In this document: one piece after another, positions 42,363-52,180 of the stretch
Numbering within the stretch: position 1 is the first letter of the stretch
Layout: each line of letters opens with the position of its first letter
From: Pseudidiomarina piscicola
GTDB lineage: Bacteria; Pseudomonadota; Gammaproteobacteria; Enterobacterales; Alteromonadaceae
Direction of reading: 5' to 3'
NCBI RefSeq assembly: GCF_902806985.1
Contig: NZ_CADCXY010000008.1
Span: forward strand, 20,635-84,634
DNA: 64,000 nt
Notes under the pieces: generated by a model
Databases searched by the model: none
What the model saw: only the letters and a program-made list of their open reading frames with translations
Told to the model about the DNA's origin: nothing
Made by a program: the position numbers and the translations under genes

Positions 42363-43868
42363 TTAATCTTGTTGACCTGATGGTGTGCGGTTGAGCAAAA
42401 ATTGGGTTAACAACGGCACAGGTCGACCCGTAGCGCCTTTTTTAGCTCCGCTACGCCAAGCAGTCCCGGCTATATCTAAATGGGCCCAATGATACTTTTT
42501 GGCAAACCGTGATAGAAAACAACCTGCGCCAATGGCGCCGGCGTCACGGCCACCGAGGTTTGCCATATCGGCAAAAGGACTATCTAATGCAGCTTGATAC
42601 TCATCCCATAGCGGTAAGCGCCATGCACGATCACCACTTTGCTCTGAGGCGTTTAATAGTTCGTGAGCAAGGGGATTATGAGGGCTCATTAAACCGCTAG
42701 CATGGTGACCTAAAGCGACAATACACGCGCCTGTCAGGGTGGCGATATCAATTACGGTTTCCGGCGCAAAACGTTCGACATAAGTTAAGGTGTCACACAG
42801 CACTAGGCGCCCTTCAGCGTCCGTGTTCAACACTTCCACGGTTTGCCCGCTCATCGTCGTCAACACATCACCAGGTCGATAAGCCTTACCATCAGGCATG
42901 TTCTCGCAACCCGCTACGGCACCTATCACATTAATGGGTAGCTGTAATTCAGCTAAAGCTTGCATGGCGCCTAACACCGAAGCTGCGCCGCCCATATCGT
43001 ATTTCATTTCGTCCATGTTGGCGGACGGCTTGATAGAAATACCCCCGGCATCAAAGGTCAGCCCTTTGCCCACCAATACAATAGGTGGTACATCCTCAGC
43101 TGCGCCTTGGTAATGTAGCAGCGATAATACTGACTCATTTTCCGAACCACGACCTACGGCTAAGTAGGCGTTCATGCCCAGCTCTGCCATTTGTGCTTCA
43201 TCGACGGCAGTGAAACTTAGGTTGTCATAATTCTCGGCCATCGCCTGCGCTTGCTCGGCAAGGTAGCGGGGGGTACAGATATTTGGTGGCATATTCGCCA
43301 CATCACGACATACCATTACGCCTTTACTTACGGCTTGGCCTTGTTGGATAGCACGCTCGCCAATCGTTAACTCACGCCGCGTTGGCACATTGAAAACTAG
43401 TTTACGCAATGGCCGACGCGGCTCTTCTTTGCGGGTTTTTAGCTGGTTAAACGTGTAGAGACTGGCTTGTGCAGCCTCCACCGCCTGACGCACTTTCCAA
43501 AAAGTGTCACGGCCTTTAACATGGAGCTCACTAAGGAAGCAAACGGCTTCCATTGAGCCGGTTTCATTCAAAGTATGAATGGTTTTTTCAATAATTTGTT
43601 TATACTGACGTTCATCAAGCTCACGTTCTTTACCACAACCTACGAGGAGTACACGTTCGCTCAAAATGTTTGGTACGTGATGTAATAGCAACATCTGGCC
43701 AGCTTTGCCTTCGAGATCACCACGACGTAACAGGTTACTGAGGTAGCCTTCGCTGACTTGGTCCAGTTGCTCTGCAACGCCAGATAAGCGGCGTGGTTCA
43801 AAGACCCCGACGACGATACAGGCTGAACGTTGCTTTTCAGGACTGCCACTTTTGACGCTAAACTCCAT
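42363..43868 (-). CDS. pepA: Leucyl aminopeptidase PepA
   Basis: Dizinc/manganese M17 aminopeptidase; in E. coli also a DNA-binding protein for carAB control and Xer recombination. 501 residues from the ATG at 43868, which is preceded by GGGAGT and begins [20 protein letters not shown], nearly identical to E. coli; an upstream ATG adding 14 residues is rejected. Active-site segments: [29 protein letters not shown], and [10 protein letters not shown] with the catalytic Arg. First gene of pepA-holC-valS, divergent from lptF. Confidence 0.98.
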   Translation of the reverse strand: MEFSVKSGSPEKQRSACIVVGVFEPRRLSGVAEQLDQVSEGYLSNLLRRGDLEGKAGQMLLLHHVPNILSERVLLVGCGKERELDERQYKQIIEKTIHTLNETGSMEAVCFLSELHVKGRDTFWKVRQAVEAAQASLYTFNQLKTRKEEPRRPLRKLVFNVPTRRELTIGERAIQQGQAVSKGVMVCRDVANMPPNICTPRYLAEQAQAMAENYDNLSFTAVDEAQMAELGMNAYLAVGRGSENESVLSLLHYQGAAEDVPPIVLVGKGLTFDAGGISIKPSANMDEMKYDMGGAASVLGAMQALAELQLPINVIGAVAGCENMPDGKAYRPGDVLTTMSGQTVEVLNTDAEGRLVLCDTLTYVERFAPETVIDIATLTGACIVALGHHASGLMSPHNPLAHELLNASEQSGDRAWRLPLWDEYQAALDSPFADMANLGGRDAGAIGAGCFLSRFAKKYHWAHLDIAGTAWRSGAKKGATGRPVPLLTQFLLNRTPSGQQD

Positions 43869-43991
43869 ACTTACTCCCGTTTTCGGCGGTTGACAGGGTA
43901 GGGCTGCCATAGAATAATTCTTGTTAAAACGACAAGTTTACTGAAAAATTGCGTATTTTCCAGCAAAAACCAAAGTTAAGAGTGGTCACTA

Positions 43992-45101
43992 GTGCGTATA
44001 TTCCGCTATTTAATGCGAGAAACATTTAAATCTCAGATCGCCGTTTTAACGGTGTTGATGACCATATTTGTCAGCCAAAAGTTTGTTCGGGTGCTGGCAG
44101 ACGCTTCTGCAGGCGAAATTCCGGGTGAGCTAGTGATAAAATTGCTCAGCCTTAACCTACCTGCACTTGCCGCGCTTATTCTACCATTGAGTTTGTTTCT
44201 TGGCATCCTACTTGCCCATGGTCGCATATACGCCGATAACGAAATGACCGTATTGCATGCATGTGGTGTGAGTGAGTGGTACGTGACCCGAGTGACGTTA
44301 GTGCTGGCAACCTTACTAGCTTTATTTACGGCGTCGTTGACGTTATGGCTGGTGCCATGGTCACTGGAGCAGGAACGCCAAGTTGAAGAGAGCGCTCGCA
44401 GTGATTCGGGGCTGTCGGTCATGATGCCGGGGCGTTTCCAGCAGGCCAGTAACCAAAAGGCCGTCATTTTTGTGCAAGGGCTTACCGAAACAGGCGAGCT
44501 TGACGAAGTCTTTGTTGCGCAATCGTTACGCGACGAAGAAGACCGCGTTGTGGGTGGCAGTGTAGTGATGGCCGATACTGGCAGTGTTATTGCGAATGAA
44601 AGTGGCTCACAGCAGTTAGTGCTAAACGACGGTACTCGTTATGCCCATAATAGCGGCGAAGGCGAATACCAAGTTATGGAATTCTCCAGTTATCAGTTGC
44701 AAATTAAAGAGCAAGAAGCTGGCGAATATATTCGTAAGTTAGAAGCCTATAAAACCACCGAGTTGTGGGCGGAGAACAATCCAGAAGCCGCAGCTGAGTG
44801 GCAATGGCGCGTTGCGATTCCGTTAGCAATGCCATTATTAACGCTGATTGCGGTGCCGCTAAGCCGTGTGAACCCAAGGCAAGGGAAGTTCGCGCGTATG
44901 GCCCCAGCTTTGCTTATTTACTTGGGTTACTTCCTATTGTTAATGGCGGCACGTTCAGCGGTTGCCGATGGCGTTATTCCTGCGGTCATTGGGTTATGGT
45001 GGATACATGTCTTGCTATTAATATTTGGCGTAGTGCTGGTTGGTAAAGGGCGTCCATTAGGGCTGCGTGTGCTGGCCCAGTTGCGGAGGCCAAACCTATG
45101 A
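43992..45101 (+). CDS. lptF: LPS export permease LptF
   Basis: Inner membrane subunit of the LptB2FGC transporter that extracts lipopolysaccharide for passage to the outer membrane. 369 residues; GTG start giving MRIFRYLMRETFKSQ, typical of LptF. Three membrane helices at each end flank a periplasmic beta-jellyroll (about 130-265). lptG overlaps by four bases, giving stoichiometric production. Divergent from pepA, with 123 bases between the two starts. Confidence 0.97.
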   Translation: MRIFRYLMRETFKSQIAVLTVLMTIFVSQKFVRVLADASAGEIPGELVIKLLSLNLPALAALILPLSLFLGILLAHGRIYADNEMTVLHACGVSEWYVTRVTLVLATLLALFTASLTLWLVPWSLEQERQVEESARSDSGLSVMMPGRFQQASNQKAVIFVQGLTETGELDEVFVAQSLRDEEDRVVGGSVVMADTGSVIANESGSQQLVLNDGTRYAHNSGEGEYQVMEFSSYQLQIKEQEAGEYIRKLEAYKTTELWAENNPEAAAEWQWRVAIPLAMPLLTLIAVPLSRVNPRQGKFARMAPALLIYLGYFLLLMAARSAVADGVIPAVIGLWWIHVLLLIFGVVLVGKGRPLGLRVLAQLRRPNL

Positions 45102-46174
45102 TGCAGTTTAGTATTCTCGACCGTTATATCGCTCGCTCAGTACTGGTCACCTCGCTGTTGAGCTTAGCGGTATTAAGCGGCTTGTCATCGCTCATTCGCT
45201 TTGTTGAGCAATTGAAGTCAGTGGGTAAAGGCACTTACTCGGTGGCTGATGCGGGTTTGTTTGTGCTTTACAGTTTGCCGCGCGATATTGAAGTGTTCTT
45301 CCCGATGGCGGCGTTACTGGGCGGGCTTATTGGTATGGGCATGTTGGCCAGCAATTCTGAGCTGGTGGTGATGCTTGCCGCAGGGCGCTCGCGTCTGAAC
45401 ATTGTTGGCTCGGTAATGAAAGCGGCTGTGGTGATGATGCTGGCCGTGATGGCGATGGGCGAGTGGGTTGCGCCGCAGCTTGAATCGCAGGGCCGCGAGC
45501 TACGGGCATCGGCAATTTCTGGTGGTAGCCTGATATCGGCACAGCAAGGTGTATGGGCGAAAGATGGTACGCATTTCGTCAACATTTCGGAAGTCGAAGA
45601 CACTGGGCGTCTGCGCGACTTAACGGTGTATCGATTCAATGAGCAGCGCCAGCTCGAGTCGGTCGTGCGAGGGAAAAGTGCTTCGTATCAAGGAGATGTT
45701 TGGTTGCTGAACCAAGTGACCATCACCGAGCATGCGGTTGAGCAAATCACTCGGCAAGAGCTTCCTCGTTGGACGTGGTCATCATCATTGACGCCCGACA
45801 AGCTCGGGGTGGTAACCGTGAAACCAGAAGCGTTATCCATCACTGGTTTAATCGACTACTTGGACTATTTAACGGCAAACAAGCAGGCGACGGAGCGTTA
45901 CGAGTTGGCATTTTGGCGCAAAGTTTTTGCGCCACTTACCGTTGCGGTGATGTTGCTGGTTGCACTGTCGTTTATTTTTGGTCCGTTACGCTCAACCACT
46001 ATGGGCGCACGAATTCTACTGGGTGTGATCACCGGTTTTGGCTTTCACGTAAGTAATGAAATTTTCGGGCCGCTGGCACAAGTTTATCATCTACCACCAT
46101 TGCTCGGCGCGCTGCTACCGAGTGTCTTATTCGCCAGCGCCGCATTGTGGATGATGCAGCGGCGCAGTTCATAA
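45098..46174 (+). CDS. lptG: LPS export permease LptG
   Basis: Partner of LptF. 358 residues; begins MMQFSILDRYIARSVL, with six membrane helices and a central periplasmic jellyroll. Coupled to lptF by an ATGA overlap. The SELVVMLAAGRSR segment is the coupling-helix region that contacts LptB. The last six bases overlap the convergent RDD gene. Confidence 0.97.
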   Translation: MMQFSILDRYIARSVLVTSLLSLAVLSGLSSLIRFVEQLKSVGKGTYSVADAGLFVLYSLPRDIEVFFPMAALLGGLIGMGMLASNSELVVMLAAGRSRLNIVGSVMKAAVVMMLAVMAMGEWVAPQLESQGRELRASAISGGSLISAQQGVWAKDGTHFVNISEVEDTGRLRDLTVYRFNEQRQLESVVRGKSASYQGDVWLLNQVTITEHAVEQITRQELPRWTWSSSLTPDKLGVVTVKPEALSITGLIDYLDYLTANKQATERYELAFWRKVFAPLTVAVMLLVALSFIFGPLRSTTMGARILLGVITGFGFHVSNEIFGPLAQVYHLPPLLGALLPSVLFASAALWMMQRRSS

Positions 46175-46684
46175 TTCACGCCAGTAATAGAGTTGGTTGG
46201 CTTCTTTTGATAGGGTGACCAACTCGGTCCCTGCGGCGTAGTCATGCCATGCTCGGCGGTTTTTAAAGTCAACCAACACCCACAGGTTACCAAGCCCAAA
46301 AGCACAGGTTAATACGCGGATCAGAGCTTGTTTACGAGTAATACGCGCGCCATTGCGCTGCTGAACCTTCAAGCGCCATGCGCGCATACCCAGAGTTTGT
46401 CCGCTGCGTTGCCAAAACCAGCCAAAAAATAGGCCAAGTACGGTTAATAAATAAATCGCATACAGTGGTGAACTGTTAAGCCATGCGGCATGGTCCATTT
46501 CGGCAGGCAAGGTTAACCAGCCGTTACTGGTAAGTATAGCGGCGAAGCCAAGTGCTAATGCAGATGACACCATTACTACTGAAATCGCCACTAATAGGTC
46601 GTAAACCCAAGCCGCTAGGCGGCGCCAAAATCCAGCACTTGGAAAAGAGGCATGTAACTTATGGGAGGGGCTTACTTCGGTCAT
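46169..46684 (-). CDS. RDD family membrane protein
   Basis: Integral membrane protein of unknown role, 171 residues. The ATG at 46684 has AGAAGGAA upstream and is preferred to one 16 codons earlier. The RDD signature is present as FWRRLAAWVYDLLVAI (Arg...Asp), with three or four membrane segments, and the second block GQTLGMRAWRLKVQ, VDFKNRRAWHDYAAGTELV. RDD proteins are often found beside lptG in this group. Some members have been tied to Na+/H+ exchange, but nothing here shows that. Confidence 0.88.
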   Translation of the reverse strand: MTEVSPSHKLHASFPSAGFWRRLAAWVYDLLVAISVVMVSSALALGFAAILTSNGWLTLPAEMDHAAWLNSSPLYAIYLLTVLGLFFGWFWQRSGQTLGMRAWRLKVQQRNGARITRKQALIRVLTCAFGLGNLWVLVDFKNRRAWHDYAAGTELVTLSKEANQLYYWREL

Positions 46685-46830
46685 GACGATTCCTTCTCGG
46701 GTAACTAGCTCGACAGTGCGATGGATAAGCAAGGATTATCATGCCCTGTGCTTTTAGAAGCAAGGCGCGACCAAAAAAAGCTTAAGTTGCTCACCTTTTA
46801 AGCGAACACTCTAAATCTGAAATAATTTTC

Positions 46831-46858
46831 TTGATCAGGAACTCGCCTTGCGTATAAT
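46831..46858 (+). promoter_or_regulatory. Sigma-70 promoter of the tRNA-Leu gene
   Basis: TTGATC and a perfect TATAAT are 16 bases apart, ending 36 bases before the tRNA. The stretch after the -10 (GCCTCGC) is GC-rich, as in stringently controlled stable-RNA promoters. Confidence 0.8.
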
Positions 46859-46894
46859 GCCTCGCACTACCGACGTTCAAGTCAAATCTTCTAT

Positions 46895-46981
46895 GCCGAA
46901 GTGGCGGAATTGGTAGACGCAGCGGATTCAAAATCCGCCGCTGGTAACAGCGTGGGGGTTCAAGTCCCCCCTTCGGCACCA
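46895..46981 (+). tRNA. tRNA-Leu(CAA)
   Basis: 87 bases including the encoded CCA. Acceptor stem GCCGAAG/CTTCGGC, D-arm with TGGTAGACGCA, anticodon stem GCGGA/TCCGC around loop TTCAAAA (anticodon CAA at 46929-46931, reads UUG), a long class II variable arm, and T-arm GGGGGTTCAAGTCCCCC. Class II structure plus CAA identifies leucine. Single gene, not in a tRNA cluster. Confidence 0.97.
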
Positions 46982-47127
46982 TCTATCCTAGTAAGTTAAT
47001 CTCCCCGATCTGCATTTTTCTTGATGCCAAAGTCATCTGTGTTATCCGCGATGGCAGCAGAGCTCTATTGATGCTACATTTAGCGCCTAAATTATGCCCC
47101 CCAAAAGCTAAATAAGCAGGAGTAACT

Positions 47128-48339
47128 ATGACCCATGGTGTTGGTATTGCGCACGCTGAAGATGCCCTTAATGCATTAGAAAATATGGCGAAAGACGCGA
47201 AGCCTATTGGTTTAAAAGATTACGAACAGCGAATTGCGAAAGCTCAGCAGTTGATGCGCGAGCAAGGTATTGACGCAATGTATCTAAATGCCGGCACTAA
47301 TTTGGACTACTTTACTGGGCTCAAATGGTTCCCAAGCGAGCGTTTGGTGGGGGCTATTGTTCCTGCTGAGGGGGAAGTCACTTTGCTTGCGCCAGCGTTT
47401 GAAGTGGGTTCTCTGACTCAAGCCATGCAATTACCTATGGCAACCTTGCTTTGGGAAGAGCACGAATCGCCGTATGAACTTTTTGTTCGGTTTTTAGAAA
47501 AATCGGGCTTTACCGAAGGTAAGCTCGCACTAGACGAATCGACGCCGTACAGTATCGTGGCAAATTTAGAAGCACGCTATTCCGCTGCGAAAATGTGCGA
47601 TGCGAAGGTGATCACAGCCGAGTGTCGAATGCATAAATCAGCGGCCGAGCTGGCATTGATTCAAACTGCCATGGACATGACCATGGCGGTGCACCGCGCA
47701 ACAGGCGCAATGTTGCACGAAGGTATTACGGCATCAGAAGTGCGCGCCTTTATCGATGAAGCGCACCGAAGAGTAGGCGCCAGTGGCTCGTTTTTCTGTA
47801 TTGTGCTGTTTGGCAAAGGTACCAGTTATCCGCATGGTGTCAGTTATGAGCAGAGCTTAGAGAATAACGACTGGGTGTTAATTGATACGGGCTGTAAACT
47901 GCATGGCTATCACTCAGATATTACCCGGACGTATGCCTTTGGTACGCCAACGGAAGAACAGAAAACCTTTTGGCAGTACGAACGGCAACTGCAGCAAGCA
48001 GCGTTTGATGCTGCGCAAATCGGTAGCAGTTGCGAGTCGGTGGATGATGCCGTACGCCATGAACTTGCCCAACTAGGACTCAAAGCTGATTACCAGTTGC
48101 CAGGAGTCCCTCACCGCACGGGCCACGGCATAGGCATGGATTTGCACGAGTGGCCTTATTTAGTCGGTGGCGACCAAACTCCTTTGGCGTCGGGCATGTG
48201 CTTCAGTAACGAACCTATGGTAATACAGCCAGAGGCGTTTGGTGTAAGGCTTGAAGATCATTTCTATATGACTGATAACGGCCCAGTATGGTTTACTGAG
48301 CCATCTCGCAGTTATGACGACCCGTTTAACTTGGCATAG
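47128..48339 (+). CDS. M24 family Xaa-Pro peptidase
   Basis: Cytoplasmic metallopeptidase that likely removes an N-terminal residue before proline or splits Xaa-Pro dipeptides. 403 residues: creatinase-type N-terminal domain (about 25-160) with YLNAGTNLDYFTGLKWFPSERL, and pita-bread catalytic domain (170-395). Metal ligands are all visible: Asp in LIDTGCKLHGYHSDITRT (two), His in RTGHGIGMDLHE, Glu in FSNEPM and RLEDHF. GCAGGAG precedes the ATG. The sequence resembles the Xaa-Pro peptidases common in Alteromonadales. Substrate range is inferred from family only. Confidence 0.9.
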   Translation: MTHGVGIAHAEDALNALENMAKDAKPIGLKDYEQRIAKAQQLMREQGIDAMYLNAGTNLDYFTGLKWFPSERLVGAIVPAEGEVTLLAPAFEVGSLTQAMQLPMATLLWEEHESPYELFVRFLEKSGFTEGKLALDESTPYSIVANLEARYSAAKMCDAKVITAECRMHKSAAELALIQTAMDMTMAVHRATGAMLHEGITASEVRAFIDEAHRRVGASGSFFCIVLFGKGTSYPHGVSYEQSLENNDWVLIDTGCKLHGYHSDITRTYAFGTPTEEQKTFWQYERQLQQAAFDAAQIGSSCESVDDAVRHELAQLGLKADYQLPGVPHRTGHGIGMDLHEWPYLVGGDQTPLASGMCFSNEPMVIQPEAFGVRLEDHFYMTDNGPVWFTEPSRSYDDPFNLA

Positions 48340-49213
48340 GTTCAAGTAGTTTGAGGTAAGCGTCGACAAAGCGTTCGGGGCTTGCCTCATCGACTCCAAA
48401 ATATAAACTTGGCTCGATTAGTTCCATCTCGATAATCGCGGGTTGTTGCGATTCCAGCAAGGCAACGTCGATACGCGCATAAAGTAGTACTTCATCGACA
48501 CACCTTAAGGCCTGTTCGGCAACCTGTTTAATCTCTGCGGTTGGCGTGGCTAAAGAAAAATTTCCACCATGTTCTTCTTGAACGCGAAAATCACCTGCCG
48601 CAGGACACTTTTTGATGGCGTGACTAAATTCCCCTGCGAAGTAAAACAGCGAGTATTCGCCGTGTTCGACAATGGAGTGTAAAAATGGCTGAAGCATTAA
48701 CGCACGTCCTTCGCGGAAACACTCATGTAACTGCGTTCGTGTTTGCGGATCGATGGCGTCGGCTGTTAATCGAAACGTGTCATCAGCATTGGCTGAAATG
48801 ACCGGTTTAATAATTAACTGCTGCCCCGGCCATTGCATTTGCGCGCGGTGCAAAAGATCGTCACTAAAACCTTCACCCCATAGCGTTGGCACCACCGGAA
48901 CGTGACGTTGCTCGAGCTCTTGCAAGTAAGTTTTACTGATGTTCCAACGGCTGACGGCGAGCGAGTTGAAAAGTTGGGCGGAAGAGTTTTCGATATCCTG
49001 AAGGACCTTTAGGAAAGCCTCACAGTCATCTTGGTAATCCCAAGTTGAACGGACAATAACCGCGTCGTATTGATTCCAGTCGCAGTCAGGCGCGCGCCAC
49101 GACACAGTTTCTACGTCGATACCATGTTGCGCAAAAGGTTCAATAAGCAGGTCATCGTAACTAAAAAAGCCAGCAAGATTATCCATACTTAAGATTGCGA
49201 TTTTATTCTTCAT
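48326..49213 (-). CDS. ATP-grasp domain protein of unknown substrate
   Basis: Probable carboxylate-amine ligase. 295 residues from the ATG at 49213, which follows AAAGGAAAG; an earlier ATG adds 27 unlikely residues. The N-terminal part resembles the pre-ATP-grasp fold (KIAILSMDNLAGFFSYDDLL, AVIVRSTWDYQ), followed by ATP-grasp segments LIIKPVISANADDTFRL, LMLQPFLHSI, EYSLFYFAGEFSHAIKK and the metal-binding ARIDVALLESQQPAIIEMELIEPSLYF. It is distantly like glutathione synthetase/RimK and cycloserine DcsG-type ligases. No biosynthetic partners lie nearby. The 3' end overlaps the M24 peptidase by 14 bases. Confidence 0.8.
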   Translation of the reverse strand: MKNKIAILSMDNLAGFFSYDDLLIEPFAQHGIDVETVSWRAPDCDWNQYDAVIVRSTWDYQDDCEAFLKVLQDIENSSAQLFNSLAVSRWNISKTYLQELEQRHVPVVPTLWGEGFSDDLLHRAQMQWPGQQLIIKPVISANADDTFRLTADAIDPQTRTQLHECFREGRALMLQPFLHSIVEHGEYSLFYFAGEFSHAIKKCPAAGDFRVQEEHGGNFSLATPTAEIKQVAEQALRCVDEVLLYARIDVALLESQQPAIIEMELIEPSLYFGVDEASPERFVDAYLKLLEPMPS

Positions 49214-49352
49214 AAACTTTCCTTTGGTCAGGAGACAACAGTCATAGAAAAGAGCGACTGTACCTTTATCAGTGCAGCGAAACCAGTACTTCAATTACCC
49301 CCCATCATTAAAGTTAAACAGCTGTATTTATGTTATATTAAGAACTTAAATT

Positions 49353-49415
49353 AGAGGACGACCTCTCCCCATGCGGGCTATCATGGCTGGGACGACCTAG
49401 CGTAAAATGCGAGGT
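49353..49415 (+). ncRNA. Guanidine-II riboswitch (mini-ykkC) upstream of sugE
   Basis: Two short hairpins, each capped by the diagnostic ACGA tetraloop: AGAGG-ACGA-CCTCT (49353-49366) and GCTGGG-ACGA-CCTAGC (49386-49401), 19 bases apart and followed by the sugE ribosome-binding site GAGG at 49411-49414. This is the two-hairpin ACGR architecture of the guanidine-II class, whose best-known target is sugE/gdx. ACCTC at 49361-49365, the right arm of hairpin 1, is exactly complementary to GAGGT at 49411-49415, so the free RNA could hide the ribosome-binding site, and guanidine-stabilised hairpins would free it. The pairing model is inference. Confidence 0.93.
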
Positions 49416-49420
49416 AAAAA

Positions 49421-49738
49421 ATGGCGTGGATCACGCTTTTTATTGCAGGTGTGCTGGAAGTCGTTTGGGCTTTCTCGATGAAGCAAAGTAGTGGCTTCAC
49501 ACGGTTTGTTCCATCGGTTATCACAGTGAGCACCATGGTGGCGAGCTTTGTCCTGCTAGCTCAGGCAATGCGAACGTTACCGCTTGGTACGGCGTATCCC
49601 GTGTGGACCGGTATCGGCGCCTTAGGGGCATTCGTTGTGGGCGTCGTATTCTTGGGTGAAACCTTGTCGCTCATGAGAATGCTGGCCGCACTGCTGGTGG
49701 TCAGTGGCGTCATTTTGTTCAGTATTGCCGAATCTTAA
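49421..49738 (+). CDS. gdx: Guanidinium exporter SugE/Gdx (SMR family)
   Basis: Small multidrug resistance family antiporter, which in the Gdx subtype exchanges guanidinium for protons. 105 residues, four membrane helices, with the essential Glu13 in AGVLEVVWAFSMKQS and the Gdx-type LPLGTAYPVWTGIGALGAFVVGVV loop. The riboswitch directly upstream supports guanidinium rather than quaternary ammonium as the real substrate. Stands alone, between the divergent ATP-grasp gene and rnr. Confidence 0.95.
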   Translation: MAWITLFIAGVLEVVWAFSMKQSSGFTRFVPSVITVSTMVASFVLLAQAMRTLPLGTAYPVWTGIGALGAFVVGVVFLGETLSLMRMLAALLVVSGVILFSIAES

Positions 49739-49840
49739 TCGGCGCAAGCGACGTTTTGCAGTCTGTAAAATACTCATTATCTGTTATGCTTTAAGCACCG
49801 ATGTTAATACAGTTTCGTGTTGACGGACCATAGAGGATAT

Positions 49841-52180
49841 ATGTCGAAAAACGACACTAAGAACAAACCAGAACAACCTGAATATGAGGTTGAAATTCCT
49901 TCGCGTGAACAGCTTTTAGAAGCCGTTGAAACGCGTTTAAAACCCACCACGTTCGATGAAATTATCGCTCACTTCAAACTGACAGATGAACGCCAACATA
50001 TGGGCGTGAAACGTCGTTTGCGAGCCATGGAGCGAGATGGCCAACTGATTTACACCAAAGCTAATGCGTACGGTTTACCGTCACGCATGAATTTAATCAA
50101 GGGCCGTATTATCGGCCACCGAGATGGCTTTGGCTTTTGCCATCCCGATGACGGTGGGGGCGACTTATTCATTCCACCGAATCAAATGTACAGTGTGCTG
50201 CACGGCGATCGCGTATTAGTTCAGGAACAGGGGAGTGACGGCAAAGGACGTCGCGAAGGACACATTGTCCGTGTTATCGAGCCACGACAAGGTGGAATCG
50301 TTGGGCGGTTCTTTATCGACCACGACTTAGGCATCGTTGTGCCTGATGATAGCCGGTTGAATCAAGATATTCTGATACCTGATGATACCCGCAATGGTGC
50401 ACGCCATGGGCAAATTGTAGTGGTTGATATCACGCGTCGACCGAACCGACGTACCAGTCCCATTGGCGCAGTAAGTGAAATTCTTGGCGAGCATATGGCG
50501 CCAGGCATGGAGATTGAAGTAGCGATTCGCGAGCACGACATTCCAACTGAGTGGAGCAAGGCAACGCTCAAAGAAGTGGAAAAATTTGGCGAAACAGTGC
50601 CGCCCGAAGCCTACGAAGACCGTAAAGATCTGCGTGAACTACCACTGGTAACCATCGATGGTGACGACTCACGTGACTTTGATGACGCAGTATGTGCCGA
50701 ACCGGATGGTGACGGCTGGCGGCTATGGGTGGCTATTGCTGATGTTAGTTACTACGTGCGACCGAATACCGCGTTAGATAAAGACGCGTTAGAGCGCGGC
50801 AACTCCGTCTATTTCCCTAATTTTGTCGTGCCGATGTTGCCGGAAAAGTTATCCAATGGGCTCTGTTCTTTAAACCCTGATGTCGACCGTCTATGTATGG
50901 TCGCAGAGATGCGTATTTCGGCGAAAGGAAAGCTACGGGGCGCGGAATATTACCCTGCGGTGATGAAGTCTCATGCCCGTTTAACCTATAACAAGGTGGC
51001 TGATATTCTAGATGGCGACCCCAAACTTAGGGAAGACTATCAGCATGTGCTTGGCCAGGTAGACCATTTGCATGAGTTGTTTAAGGTATTGAAGAAAGCA
51101 CGGCAACAGCGTTCGGCGATTGAATTTGAAACCTTAGAAACACGTTTTATTTTTAATGCACAACGCAAAATTGAAAGTATTGAGCCGGTACGTCGCAACG
51201 TTGCCCATACCATTATCGAAGAATGCATGATTATGGCGAACGTGGCCACAGCTCGGCTCATCGAAGAGAACGAGCAGGCCGGCGCCTTATTCAGAATCCA
51301 TGAGCCGCCTTCGCAAGAGCGACTCACCAACTTCCGTAGCTTTTTAGCTGAACTAGGCCTAACGATGAAAGGGGCCGATGACCCAAGCCCAGCCGATTAC
51401 GCTGCGGTGTTGGAGCAAGTGCGCGAACGACCCGACGCAGAGCTTATCCAAACGATGCTCTTGCGCTCAATGCAACAGGCTGTCTATAGCCCTGATAACG
51501 CGGGGCATTTCGGCCTAGCGTTAGAAGAGTACGCGCACTTCACATCACCGATTCGACGCTATCCTGACCTGATATTGCATCGCGCGATTAAAGCTTTGTT
51601 GAAGCAACAAAAGGGTGCGAATCAGGCACTCGTGGGGGCGTGGATGTACCCCACCGAGCAGTTAGATGAGCTCGGTGAACAGTGCTCGATGACAGAACGT
51701 CGCGCCGACGATGCGACGCGCCAGGTGGCGGATTGGCTGAAGTGTGAATATATGCAAGATCATGTAGGTGAAGAGTTTACCGGCGTGATTGCAGCAGTTA
51801 CCAACTTTGGGCTGTTTATCCGCATCGATGATTTATCGATTGATGGGTTGGTTCATATCAGCAACCTCGATAATGACTATTATCGATTCGACAATGAACG
51901 CCATCTGCTTATCGGTGAAAATAGTCGGCGCGTATACCGGTTGGGCGATAAGGTACGCGTAAAAGTGCGTAGTGTTGACTTAGATGAGCGGAAAATCGAT
52001 CTTACGTTACTGGCAGCAGAGAGCCCGACCGGTAAAGATCGTATGCCGGGTTCGGGCAACGCGCCCGATGGTGATAAGCAGCCGCACAAATCGCGCAAGA
52101 AAGGCGCAAAAAAGTCGGGCAAGTCGAAAAAAACGACAGGCAAAAGTCGCGCAAAAACTAAAGGTAGTAAAAAACAATGA
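49841..52180 (+). CDS. rnr: Ribonuclease R
   Basis: 3'-5' exoribonuclease that degrades structured RNA. 779 residues from the ATG at 49841 (AGAGGA five bases upstream); an upstream GTG adds eight residues without a site. Domains: N-terminal helix-turn-helix (EIIAHFKL...), cold-shock domains ([19 protein letters not shown]), RNB catalytic core with [15 protein letters not shown]1 domain ([20 protein letters not shown]), and a Lys-rich tail from about 750 to the end. Followed by rlmB with a four-base overlap, as in E. coli. Confidence 0.97.
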   Translation: MSKNDTKNKPEQPEYEVEIPSREQLLEAVETRLKPTTFDEIIAHFKLTDERQHMGVKRRLRAMERDGQLIYTKANAYGLPSRMNLIKGRIIGHRDGFGFCHPDDGGGDLFIPPNQMYSVLHGDRVLVQEQGSDGKGRREGHIVRVIEPRQGGIVGRFFIDHDLGIVVPDDSRLNQDILIPDDTRNGARHGQIVVVDITRRPNRRTSPIGAVSEILGEHMAPGMEIEVAIREHDIPTEWSKATLKEVEKFGETVPPEAYEDRKDLRELPLVTIDGDDSRDFDDAVCAEPDGDGWRLWVAIADVSYYVRPNTALDKDALERGNSVYFPNFVVPMLPEKLSNGLCSLNPDVDRLCMVAEMRISAKGKLRGAEYYPAVMKSHARLTYNKVADILDGDPKLREDYQHVLGQVDHLHELFKVLKKARQQRSAIEFETLETRFIFNAQRKIESIEPVRRNVAHTIIEECMIMANVATARLIEENEQAGALFRIHEPPSQERLTNFRSFLAELGLTMKGADDPSPADYAAVLEQVRERPDAELIQTMLLRSMQQAVYSPDNAGHFGLALEEYAHFTSPIRRYPDLILHRAIKALLKQQKGANQALVGAWMYPTEQLDELGEQCSMTERRADDATRQVADWLKCEYMQDHVGEEFTGVIAAVTNFGLFIRIDDLSIDGLVHISNLDNDYYRFDNERHLLIGENSRRVYRLGDKVRVKVRSVDLDERKIDLTLLAAESPTGKDRMPGSGNAPDGDKQPHKSRKKGAKKSGKSKKTTGKSRAKTKGSKKQ

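Noticed and set aside
46791..46982. 63-residue minus-strand ORF across the tRNA-Leu
   Set aside because: It is the antisense of a structurally perfect tRNA; such ORFs are common false calls.
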